Below are positions 40,352 through 52,229 of a stretch of 64,000 nt of DNA, in pieces (the first letter of the stretch is position 1; every line of letters starts with the position of its first letter). A model generated the notes under the pieces. That model made no database searches. It saw nothing but the letters and a program-made list of their open reading frames with translations, and was not told where the DNA came from. The position numbers were made by a program, and so were the translations under genes. The DNA lies in the NCBI GenBank assembly GCA_002794735.1, contig NBAZ01000013.1, positions 496,001 through 560,000 on the forward strand, written 5' to 3'. This DNA is from Pyrrhoderma lamaoense (lineage: Eukaryota; Basidiomycota; Agaricomycetes; Hymenochaetales; Hymenochaetaceae).

Positions 40352-41621
40352 ATGGAGGCTCTTTTCTTCAATGTACGTGGCAAAGGAGAAATAACACCAC
40401 TATCTGGCTGATAAACTGTAACTCATAGGCATCAAATGGGTTCTTAGAAGGCATTGTAAGAGGCTACAAGGCAGGTATCCTAACTCAAAGCCACTATGCA
40501 AACCTTACACAATGCGAAACGCTAGAAGGTACGAGTTGACAAAGCTTACATACAGATAAAAATCTAACGTATAATAATATATCCATATCCGCCTCTCATC
40601 TAGACTTTAGAATGCAATTATCATCGACGGACTATGGAAACTTCCTTGCAAATGAACCTTCCCCGATCTCGACCTCAACTATTAATGACAAGGCAACTCA
40701 GGTTCTCGTAGACCAATTCAATTACATGCGCAGTAATGCCGTTGAACCCCTTAGCACTTTTCTTGACTACATCACATACGCTTACATGATTGACAACGTT
40801 GTTTTACTCATTACTGGAACGCTCCATGAACGAGATACTCATGAGCTCTTAGAGCGTTGTCACCCCCTCGGAGTCTTCGATACAATGCCTGCGCTATGTG
40901 TTGCTACTAATGTTGAAGAGCTATACCAAAGTGTTCTCGTTGAGACGCCATTAGGTTCGTTTCTCTATCGCCACATCACTTCCATTCTTCGGAGAACAAA
41001 TAGACTAATAACATCTCTCTTCAAAGCGCCGTACTTTAGAGATTGCCTTTCTGCAGCCGATTTAGATGATCTTAATATCGAAATCATCCGGAACACGCTC
41101 TATAAGGCTTATCTTGAAGACTTTCACCGATTCTGTCTAGAGAAAATCGGAGGGCCAACGGCCGAAGTCATGAATCGAATTCTCGCTTACGAAGCTGACC
41201 GTCGTACTCTCAGTGTAACTATCAACTCATTTAACACTGAATTATCAAAAGAGCAGCGTGCTCGTCTCTTCCAAATATCGGTAGACTGTTTCCCGAGGGT
41301 AACAACGCACTAGCCCGTGCAGATGAAATTGAACAGGTTCGTCAAGCCTGCGACGCAGTAGCCGAATATCGTTCCTTCTTTGATGCTTCTGGAGCGCCAT
41401 CAGGTTCAGGAGAGGATTCCGTGGCGGCGCAACTGGAAGATAAATTTATTGCTTATGAAGTACATCTCAATAAGCAAGCGTTCTTACAACAGTTCCAACT
41501 CGCCGTGTTCTACAGCTATATCAAACTAAAAGAACACGAAATTCGTAGTATCACGTGGATTGCTGAATGCATTGCACAAGATGCTCGGGATCGAATTCAG
41601 GACTTTATACCAATTTTCTAA
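40352..41621 (+). CDS. VMA6: V-type ATPase V0 subunit d (Vma6)
   Basis: Central-stalk subunit linking the V1 and V0 sectors of the vacuolar proton pump. A seven-residue first exon, MEALFFN, is followed by an intron, then [20 protein letters not shown] and [11 protein letters not shown], another intron, and the main exon from [18 protein letters not shown] through [20 protein letters not shown] to [15 protein letters not shown]. The C-terminus is [20 protein letters not shown] then IQDFIPIF, the standard end of the family. The frame breaks at the CC 41271-41272: one more C gives [20 protein letters not shown], exactly as expected, where the sequence as given runs into a stop at 41311. As this subunit is needed for V-ATPase function, a sequencing cause is likely. 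Length is about 350 residues, normal. Confidence 0.95.
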
Positions 41622-41886
41622 TCGCATTGAACTGTTTTGTATAAATTATTGTTCTCCTTTATATGCATAGCTTAAGTTTTATGATACATATCTACATTTG
41701 GAAACTACATTAAATGAGCCAATTGACACTTGAGAAATAAATATGGTTGATTCCCTCATTTTCATTATGAGTAATGGAACCTTGATTAGTATTGATGTGA
41801 GTTGCTGCTGCTTTGGTTACAATTGTTACTATTTTTGACAAGGTGGCTATTTTGTAATCCCTATGTGTTACAATCAATCTTGTATC

Positions 41887-43436
<1,550 letters not shown>

Positions 43437-43702
43437 TTGTGGGTGATTATATATGACATTAGACGCTATTTTAACCTACTTTTATAAGATTTTTATGCGG
43501 AGATTAGGGGGCAGGATGGTTTGTAAACAGAAGGGGATGCAGAAATAATTTCCATAGAACAGCTGTTACGGAAATGACTCTGAGTGCAGATCGAATGTTT
43601 TTCTGAAACAAGCAATCTGAGATCTGCGTCTCGTCCCTCTCTGCCATCTGTCGTCGACCAGTCTCTGCGCGTCGATTCCTTACTTCACTCCAGTCAACGA
43701 CC
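43437..43702. promoter_or_regulatory. Divergent promoter region, DAHP synthase / TIM9
   Basis: The 266 bp between the two start codons. No specific binding site could be assigned. Confidence 0.5.
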
Positions 43703-44191
43703 ATGGACTTTTCACAATTCAATGCTGCCGAGCAGGCACATATGACTCGGGTCATTGAGAAAAAGCAGGTATGCATGTATTTTTCAGCTCTTGTTACCCT
43801 GAAGAAAGCCCGTGGAACTCACATACTTCATGTCTTTAGATGCAAGATTTCATGCGTCTTTACTCCGGTCTCGTCGAGCGTTGTTTCACAACTTGCTGCA
43901 ATGACTTTACCAGCAAGACACTTGGAGTAAGGAGGTATATACGATAGCTTCTCTGACTAGAAATTGGACCTGATGCAATCGTTTCTTTTTTCTGACCCTC
44001 AAACATGTTAGGAACAATGTGTGCTTAACTGCACAGATAAATTCCTCAAATACTCTGAAAGAGTAGGCGCACGATTTGCAGAACATAATGCTGGTATGCA
44101 TATCGTTTTCTTGTAGTCAATATTAGACTCTGACACGTGTCGACCCGGAATAATCTATGTAGAACAAGCCTCAGGATCAGGGAAACCATAA
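43703..44191 (+). CDS. TIM9: Mitochondrial intermembrane-space chaperone Tim9
   Basis: Small Tim protein that, with Tim10, escorts carrier proteins to the TIM22 translocase. Four exons: [20 protein letters not shown], then [20 protein letters not shown] and NDFTSKTLG, then [20 protein letters not shown] and RFAEHNA, and a short last exon ending ASGSGKP with TAA at 44189-44191. Both CX3C motifs (CFTTC and CVLNC) are present, separated by the usual helix-loop. The second donor is taken as GTAAGG directly after KTLG because it keeps phase 0. The conserved length of about 85-90 residues fits. The frame is intact, as in other short genes. Confidence 0.95.
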
Positions 44192-44826
44192 TAATCATGC
44201 AAAAACCACTATCTTATCTCTCACACATTGCACCGGTATCTTCCTCTGATCATCTCACACATGCTACATCCTCATAACTAGATAGCTAATAATTCATATA
44301 CCATGACTTAGGGTACCTGACTAAGACAGCACTAATCACAAAAAAACACTACATTGTCCCTAACTCCACGAAAATATATATAGCATCACATTTGCTTTCA
44401 TCAATTATATATATACATATAAGAATATGAGCTCGAGAATGAGATCATTGGTTTCTTGCAGCAATATGAGCATAGTTGTCTTGAAATAGAAGTGACATGT
44501 CTTTTTTAGTTCTCCTGAGAAAAGAAGCCCGCTCAGATCAGTCTGGTGGCTTGACTTCTCCGGTGCTACAAAGTAGATAAACCAAGTTCATATACTTTAC
44601 ATAGAATATAGAGGGAGTATAAGGAAATGCATCTAAAGTGATTTTATACTTAATAAGACTTTGGTTTCAATAAAATCGAGTTGATCGGATGCGGCACTGC
44701 TGGGCCGCCCGCCTCTTTAGGGTGTTGGCGTGCTCGGCAAATGTGCAGTAAAGATGGAAATATATTTTATCGACACATTTTATCTCAGTATAGTCGTTTG
44801 CCTCTCTTGGTTCGTTATAAAACTGG
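44192..44826. other. Intergenic, no gene seen
   Basis: AT-rich, with TATATA-like stretches (44380-44430). A local GC-rich patch near 44686-44740 lies shortly before the next gene start and probably belongs to its promoter. Confidence 0.5.
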
Positions 44827-46431
44827 ATGCTCAGTCCTTCTACACTCCTCCGACGCGTGAAAAAACCAGCAAAGTCCCTTGGAAAGGCTATTCAATTAGT
44901 CTCGAATAAGCACGGCGGCGATTCATCTGTTTACCATGAAGGGGAGCTGCGGAATTTTCAGAGCAAATACTGGAAGCTGAAAGTTGTAAGCAATAGCTCA
45001 AATGCGCCCCGTCAAAGAGTGGGTCGCTGAAAAGACAATTAAATATACAGACTCTGCTCGTCGTACTCCAGGTCACGCTCGGTCTGAATCGCGGGTACAA
45101 TCTTCCCGAAGAAGTCACCGCCGATGAATCACTGTTATATTCATCGACCATCAACTTCGCCGTCATCGACGCGCTGAAAGTAGTTTTTACTTCTGTTCTT
45201 CTATTCCTTGGATCTCGATATAAGGCTAGAAGTTATAATTATCACAACACAGACGACGTTTCAGATCATCTTCTTCCGGTCAATGGCCGTGAATCACGGC
45301 GCAGCAACGATCCAGATCGAGTATCCCAGCATCATATAGCAACTATTTAGCTGCTTCAAATCATCTTCGAGCCGGGTCTTTTGAGTCAAATATCGCAATT
45401 GGGCTTCTTGCTTTGGCTAGCCTTGTAGACTCGTATATAGTAAGTCTACCTCTTGTTATGGACATTATTTTTGCTTGTTCTTATTATGAACATCTAGACC
45501 ATATTTACAGAGAATAGTCAAATCACCAATTCTTTTCAAATTCACCTTGCATCCTTATTCGTCCCACTGGTCGTTGGACTCATCTCAACATTACTGAACT
45601 CATGGACGATTTCCTCTCATCAAATGCTTAGTTTAATTCTCCAAGTAAGTGCTAGGCAATCCACAATGATACTCTCGTTCACAATTCGATGCTAGGTATG
45701 CGGTTTGTTGAGCATAGAAGTAAGGGTTGATAATTGAGCAACCGAACCGTACTGAACTTAATCGTTTAGAGCCAGATCATCAAAACTCCTATTGAATGGG
45801 ACTCCCTTGTTTTCTTATGCATATCCACACTACTATCTTCTCTTGTCATAGTATACGCGCAATTCGTGAGTAGTCATTATTTGTTTATGAAACCTACCAA
45901 GTGACGTATTATTATAGACTTATAAACAGCATGATATCTCTTCTCATTATAGACTTAACTTTCATCTGTTTGCGTTTACATTTGTATTACATATCATGGT
46001 TGCCTTATCAAGCAGCTTGTTTACCATAAGGCACACTGGCTTGCCAGAAGCCGGCATGTATAATGCTTTCCCTTTTGTTTTACGCTCAATTTTGGATATC
46101 GTTAGTCTAAATCTCATACATTGTGAGTAGACTTCTGCATATATTAACTGATCGCTACTCACTACGTTGTTGTTTAGATTGTGACGCAAACTTCCTAGGT
46201 TCGGCAACATTATTGTCTACTACTCTTCTTCTCGCATACCAAAGCTACGGACAAGACGTTCTATCTATTAGTCACTCTTGTGGCTTCCTCGTCGCTGTCC
46301 TCGGTTTCTTTGTATTTTGGTCTGGAGAGTCACGAATATCTTCTCTACCAAACACGTACTACGGATGCAAATCGAAGGTAACCTACATTCAAACAGTTAT
46401 CGAATGCGACTTATTAATAAAGCAGACTTCT
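44827..46431 (+). CDS. Multipass membrane protein, function unknown
   Basis: Starts MLSPSTLLRRVKKPAKSLGK. After one intron comes a conserved-looking block VVTLGLNRGYNLPEEVTADE and STINFAVIDALKVVFTSVLL (first membrane span). Further spans are spread over short exons: NIAIGLLALASLVDSYI, HLASLFVPLVVGLISTLL, SLVFLCISTLLSSLVIVYA, FHLFAFTFVLHIMVALSSSL, SATLLSTTLLLAYQS and GFLVAVLGFFVFW, so at least six to seven spans. Two joins need one extra base (about 45343 and about 46195, C-run). The frame then runs without a stop into the next feature, so the two may be one protein. The multi-span N-terminus brings to mind the extra membrane domain of ABCC-type transporters, but no ABC ATPase motif occurs nearby, so I leave it unnamed. 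Confidence 0.55.
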
Positions 46432-47897
46432 ATGCGACATTGGAAATCAATATTTCTAACTTTAACTATATTCACTCTCTCCATTAATCAATGCCTAACA
46501 TTGTATAATGAGCCACTTCCCGAGGAGATTACTTATTTTGTCTTTGAGAAACCGGAAATCGAACGTATCAAGTCGCTTAATACAGACCTGACATTCGTTC
46601 CTCCCGCTGATCTATTTGTTGTCGAGGAACAAACATGCAAGCGAGTGACCTTACCGTCAGCCCAGTTCTTTACTGGGAACAGGACAGTGCATGCATTTGA
46701 TGAAATACTGCTCATCGTCTTCTTCAGCCATGCTCGATATGATGTCAACTTGGATTACTATAAAGAAGTTTATGCTGAGTTTTTCCCAAATGTAAGATCC
46801 TGTACCAGAACTCAAAAATACTTACTGAAACTAGCATTTTCGTATCTTTATAGATGGTTTTCGTCGGCCCGAAAAACAGGGAAGATAGGGGCTTCTCTCA
46901 TTCATATGATGTTCTTGTTGATTCATACGAATCCGATGAGGACATCGGTGACTGGAATAATTACCAAATGGCAGGAAGGGTAATCACTATTCATGATTTT
47001 CTTACCAAAACGTATAGGAAAGAAGATAACTCACCTTCTTTCTATTCAGATGGCACACCATATGCTCTATACTGTACTCACAACGCCACCATACTCCACG
47101 GGTTGCTATAAGGGCTTCCTCTGGGTACCATTTGATACGCTCTTAAATGTGCCGCGTTTGCAGCTATTCAATCAATCACAAATTTGGTACTTCTCCCCGT
47201 GGGCTGAATATGTGCCGAATCCTGCTATTAACGAGACGGCCTGGAATAATGCTAGTACTCACGCCCCTCCAGCACGTATCTCTCCTGATCCGGAATCAGA
47301 CTTTGAGAATACGTTTAGGGGTTGGTGGAAAGACTGGTGGTGGGGGTAAGTTCTTTTCTATCTTTGTTTACAAGACGGAGCACAAAATTAAGGTTTATGG
47401 GAGTGACCCACACTACGGCATCCCTGTTTGTAGGGAGGCCTTTGAACAAATCGATCCTAAACTACGAGAACAAATGGCATTACGTTTTACTGAGGGAAAA
47501 ACGCGTTACATTGGTGGATCAGCGGACACTGTATACATACCTGCGCACCTCAAAGAGCCATTCTTAGACATTCTCGGTACTTTTCTTGAGACATCGTGCT
47601 TCCTTGAAATTGCAGTACCTACCACCATACACCTTATCCTTCCTAAAGACGAAAGTATGCTCTTTGTTGATCATGTGCGTATCATCGGCTTGCTTCTCGT
47701 TGCACCGTGTTGGAACTAACAAAACTGCTGTAATTTCATAATACTCAGTGGTGGATTTGGAATCTTCCTCTTAATGCTACCTTCGTCAGACAGACATGGG
47801 CCAAAGGGTTAGAAGTGGACACCTTCCACACTTTCCATTGGGGAGATAAGGACTCTAATGGTATCTGGAAGCCATACCAGCGAATATTGACGATGTA
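46432..47897 (+). CDS. Secretory-pathway protein, glycosyltransferase-like, unknown
   Basis: Begins MRHWKSIFLTLTIFTLSINQ, a good signal peptide or membrane anchor, with NEPLPEEITYFVFEKPEIER after it. Later segments are MVFVGPKNREDRGFSHSYDV, GCYKGFLWVPFDTLLNVPRL, QIWYFSPWAEYVPNPAINE, WWKDWWWG, YIGGSADTVYIPAHLKEPFL, ETSCFLEIAVPTTIHLILP and FVDHWWIWNLPLNATFVRQT, ending KPYQRILTM with TAA at 47895. Three or four introns. The layout (luminal anchor, 'FVGP', 'GFLWV-FDTLLN', a late acidic/aromatic block) looks like a glycosyltransferase fold, but I cannot place the family and see no clear DXD. Several N-glycosylation sequons. The frame is continuous with the upstream membrane protein, so this could be the C-terminal domain of one gene. 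Confidence 0.6.
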
Positions 47898-48397
47898 AGA
47901 CTACTCTTCCACGAATCCGCTGCGAGACAGAAGGTTCCGTGGACATCCTTGCCTAAGCTCTAGAACTCTGAAAGTATATAATAATTACGTACGCGGACGT
48001 GGTGACCATACTGATAATACACCATTACTCAAAGCCTTGTCGCTATCAATGTTATGTAAATGTTCCACCATAAGTTATCAGCTATCCCAAGAGAGAAAGG
48101 TTAAGATAAAGCCGCAGTATTTCCAAGTATGGAGCGAATTCATTTGCCACAGGGGTGCTCATTACTCTTCTTGCATTATCTGTAACCTACATCCCTGATG
48201 ATGAAGGCTTACACCTTTGAACCAATTTCTTAACGACACGAATTGTAGTATGCGCAACCAAGACTAACTTCCCATAGTTGTTAATTATAGAACCATTGAG
48301 AAGATGCTTATCTCTAGAGCTTATAATAATGCTGCGGCAGCCACCTTTATTCAAATGTTAATCAGTGCACTCAAACAGGTGACCCAATATAGGAGCT
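47898..48397. other. Intergenic; one unassigned open segment
   Basis: Lies between two + strand genes. A segment at about 48293-48378, flanked by acceptor-like and donor-like sites, translates to IEKMLISRAYNNAAAATFIQ. It might be a small 5' exon of the downstream gene, but nothing supports that beyond the splice-like edges. Confidence 0.35.
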
Positions 48398-50074
48398 ATG
48401 AGAACTCACCCTAATAATAACGCGCTCTCATCATCTTCATATCGAATGGATCTATCATTTGATTGCATTGTAGTTGGTAGTGGCCACGCAGGATCCTGCG
48501 CTGCGCTTTCAGCATTTCAGTCTGGTTGCAAACGCGTAATTGTTATTGAAAAGGCTCCAAAGGAATGGGCTGGTGGTAACGGATATTTTACTGCAGGAGC
48601 CCATCGCACAGTACACGGCGGCTTAATTGATTTACTACGTATCGTGAATAATGTCTCTGCTGAAAAGCAGCTTCAATTGATGTAGACCCATACAATCCGG
48701 AGGATTTCATAGGAGATATCATGCGATTATCTGATCATCGATCAAATGAAGCTCTTGTTACAGAACTCGTATATAACTCACGACAAGCCATAGAATGGTT
48801 GGTTAGAGATGTTAGGGTACCTTTTACACTATCTTTTAATAGACAAGCATACGAAGTTGATGGTAGATGCAAATTCTGGGGCGGGATGGCTCTGAGTGTC
48901 GAAGGCGGAGGAAAGGGCTGATTGCTACTGAGCATAGGGCATTGGAAGAATCTGGTATCGAGATATGGTATAACTCACCTGCCGTCCGCCTTCTCACTGC
49001 TACCAATAATGGCGCCATTACGGGATTAATCGTTAGGAAGGAAGGAAAGGAACTTACACTTAAGAGCCACGCCATTATCCTGGCTTGCGGAGGGTTTGAA
49101 GCAAGTAGTTTGATGCGCTCAGAGTATCTCGGGAAAGAATGGTTACGTGCTCGGGTATGTTTCGTTTCGGAAGTTGAGCTTATAGCTTACATCATTAAAA
49201 CTCAAAACAGGTACGTGGTACACCCTTTAATACCGGTGACGGTATCAAGCTTGCCACAGACGTTGGTGCTAAGTTACTTGGAGACTGGAGTAGCGGTGGT
49301 TGTCACAGCACGTGCTGGGATGCAAATGCGAACCCTGATTCTGGGGATCGTATTCTCAGCAACCAGTACACAAAGTCCGGTTATCCACTCGGACTTATGG
49401 TAAACTGCTTTGGGCAAAGATTCGTGGATGAAGGTCAGGATTATAGGAACTACACATACGCAGCGTTCGGTAAAGCGGTTCTCACCCAACCGGAAGGCAT
49501 CGCTTTCCAAATATTCGACTCACAGGTGATAAGCTTTCTGCGGGAAGAAGAGTATGCAGACAACGTAGTTAAGAAGATATCTGCAGATAATATTGAGGAG
49601 CTAGCACAGAGACTTGTTGGAGAAGGTCTCAAGGATCCTAGTAACTTCGTCAAGACGATTAACGATTACAATCTAGCCGTTCAGGCTAGTAGTGTACTCA
49701 ACCCTGGTGTCGTCTGGAACCCATCTATTAAAGACGGTTTGTCTACGAAGTCTAGTTCCTCTAACGACATCTCTCCTCCGAAGAGCAACTGGGCACTTCC
49801 TCTGTCAAACCCACCTTATCTTGCGGTGAAGATTTCCTGTGGTATAACCTTCACATTTGGAGGGCTTGCGATTGAGCCTCATTCAGCCGGCGTCATTTCA
49901 AAACACACAGAAACCGTCATACCTGGGTTGTTCTGCTGTGGGGAATTAGTCGGAGGGCTGTACTATGGTAACTATCCTGGCGGAAGTGGTTTGACTGCAG
50001 GCGCTGTGTTTGGAAGAAATGCTGGGAAATCCTCTGCTGCTCTTCTCACAAATCATATAAATTTATATGAATGA
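48398..50074 (+). CDS. FAD-dependent oxidoreductase, tricarballylate dehydrogenase-like
   Basis: Member of the succinate dehydrogenase/fumarate reductase flavoprotein superfamily, closest in feel to TcuA, which oxidises tricarballylate to aconitate. N-terminal Rossmann fold: SFDCIVVGSGHAGSCAALSA with a following acidic residue (VIVIEKAPKEWAGGNGYFTA), and the TcuA-like GAHRTVHGGL. Then FWGGMALSVEGGGKG, HAIILACGGFEASSLMRSEY, an intron (49156-49211), GDGIKLATDVGAKLLGDWSS, CFGQRFVDEGQDYRNYTYA, and the C-terminal FAD closure ISCGITFTFGGLAI and CCGELVGGLYYGNYPGGSG. Two breaks repaired by one base: AAAA 48663-48666 and GGG 48915-48917. A second in-frame ATG at 48446 sits closer to the Rossmann strand and may be the true start. 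No targeting peptide is obvious. Confidence 0.88.
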
Positions 50075-51283
50075 TTTTGATTGAAACACTAGTGTTCAAA
50101 TTGTCTTATATAGTATGAGTTGACTACACAGGTCTTGTCTAGGATTTCTAACATCGGATACCTAACAGAACCAAATAAACTGGTGGCTTGATTTGCACTT
50201 TTGTAGTTTTAAGTGTTACCTACAAACACTATCACAATCAAATTTCGATATTTGTTACACCGAACAGACCGAGAAAAGGAGGGAATGCCATTTTACTTAC
50301 TTTCTTAAGTTCTTGATAACGTACTTTTTGTCCAGTTGCCCTCGTTACCTCCGTCGGTTTCCTAGCCACTCGGGCGGGACTTAGTTCTAAAGCACTATAC
50401 ATGTTACAGAGACTTTTAAATATTTTCATACCGGAGATCTCGCTCAGGAGACTTCGTATTTCAAGTGGAGACTGTTAGCAACTGAACCTCGGAAACTGCT
50501 CCGAAGAAGTATCCTTCGAGCTTCGCGGCTTCTATCCCTGAGAGCACGCGACTCAAGCTTTACTAGTAATTCATTCATTCATTTTGTCGCTTCACGCTAT
50601 CATTGCTTCTATTACCTGACTTAGTTCTATGCAACGATATCGTAGCAATCCAATGGGAAACTGGCATCTCTATGATATCGTCTGGCGTATGAAGTGCCAA
50701 TGATCCTAGTATACTTGGTATTATTTTGTCGATTTATTTCCATCTATAATTAACAAGAGAAGAGCATTGTAAGTTTAAGCTTCAAAAAATTCAAATCTTA
50801 CTCCTTTTGCTAATAAGTACTCACGGATAAGGATACTTACTTGAGAAACAGACTAGCCACGTAATTGGAAAGCCGGCATAATGCGCGACTTAATCGCGAG
50901 AAGATGAGATTCTGTATGGAGGCATGTTCCGTAATGACGCAGTGTAAAGCTTGCTTTGGTCCCTCTTTGTGAAAATTACTCAATAAGCTTCTGGGGGAGT
51001 AAAATTGACTATCATTGTTACATAGTACAAGTGAAAACAAGTATACTTCAAGACCTTAGAAATTTCCAGGGACGTCCATAAATCAAAGGATACAAGTACA
51101 ACAAAAAGAACAAGAGTATTCATCAAGGTTCACTTTGAGATCAAAAGTAATTTACATAGGCGATTATTCTTTCAAGGTTTTTATGAGTTTAATGGTGTTT
51201 CAGAGGACTTCATTCCGTAACTTGTCCTTATGGTTACAGTCTTAAGCGCCTGCAACAACAGTCGTGAAGGTCGATGCAAATCC
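50075..51283. other. Intergenic, no gene seen
   Basis: About 1.2 kb between the 3' ends of two convergent genes. Only short, unsupported open frames. Confidence 0.5.
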
Positions 51284-52229
51284 TTACAAGCGTTTAATCG
51301 TATGACGTCGGAGACGTTTCATCAAGTATCTGCTTGCGGGATTTGCAAGAGCGCATTCGAGAGCCAGGGACCTTGTCTGGACCACGGCGTTTCGGCTTCG
51401 CGTCGTACTGACAGTCTTCGTGCCGACGAACGCAGTTTGAGCAGGCCGGTCGTAAGGCATCACACCTTATTTTACGTCCACGACTTCATTAAGAGTTAGA
51501 GCTTAAGATATTTTCCTGGCGATGACGACTATGAAACACTCACCATTGATGACAAGCCATGACAATACGCTTATTCTTCATCTCAATGGAAGTAGAGCCG
51601 TCAGGGGGATGCTTAGAGGGGGGAGAGACATGTAAGAAAGGGTCCCTTCTGAAGCTGCTGGCACCGAAGATGATGCTTGATTCTGAAAAGAGGGTGTGGT
51701 GGGGGAATGCCCAGTCTGCGCCTGGTAGGATAGACCGTATTCCCACCTATGTGCTCCTGAGTACTTCTGGAAGAGCTATAGCCTGAAGATGGTGATTGAA
51801 GAACTGGAGAATGAGGTGTAGAGCTACCCTGGAGGTGTTGAATAGGAGGAAGCGTTGTCCCATCACTATACTGTCCGGGTTGTTGTATGGGTATGTGCTT
51901 TCGCGTTGAGCTCTATAGTGACTCTCTTGAGAAAACAATGATCCCGACGCGCGTACTGTACTATGGGGGTTATGGGGGGTTCCGTAGTTGTCATGAACAG
52001 GGTCGTAGATAGTATGACTTAAGGTGCTTGCGTATAGTTCTGAGAATTATCGTCTCTAGAACGAGGCGAATAATGAAGTGCGGCTGAAAGAGATAGGAGA
52101 GTTCAGAAATCACTTTTGTTAAATAATCTTATAAAACCCTAATCTTACATGATATACTAGGTAGAACATTTTGACGCCTATCCTCTGTATTCTGCGACTG
52201 AGCCGGCGGGCCTGACTATGATTATTCAT
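51284..52229 (-). CDS. Zn2Cys6 (fungal-type) transcription factor
   Basis: The decisive feature is a complete binuclear zinc cluster formed across an intron (donor GTGAGT at about 51544, acceptor ATGAAG): MACHQC joins RGRKIRCDALRPACSNCVRR and HEDC, giving C-x2-C-x6-C-x6-C-x2-C-x6-C. It is followed by the basic linker KPKRRGPDKVPGSR. Upstream lies a Ser/Pro/Gln-rich N-terminal region (YDPVHDNYGTPHNPHSTVRA, GTTLPPIQHLQGSSTPHSPV, SPPSKHPPDGSTSIEMKNKR), readable only if one base is added at GG 52023-52024, GGG 51889-51891, CCC 51742-51744 and GGG 51640-51642. A candidate start MNNHSQAR lies at 52229. The frame ends soon after the linker, at 51294 or 51284 depending on frame. The finger sits late in the protein, an arrangement seen in some basidiomycete regulators. 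Targets unknown. Confidence 0.8.

Noticed and set aside
44827..46431. ABC transporter (extra N-terminal membrane domain)
   Set aside because: The membrane-span pattern is suggestive, but no Walker A, ABC signature or Walker B motif follows within the open frame or downstream before the next gene.
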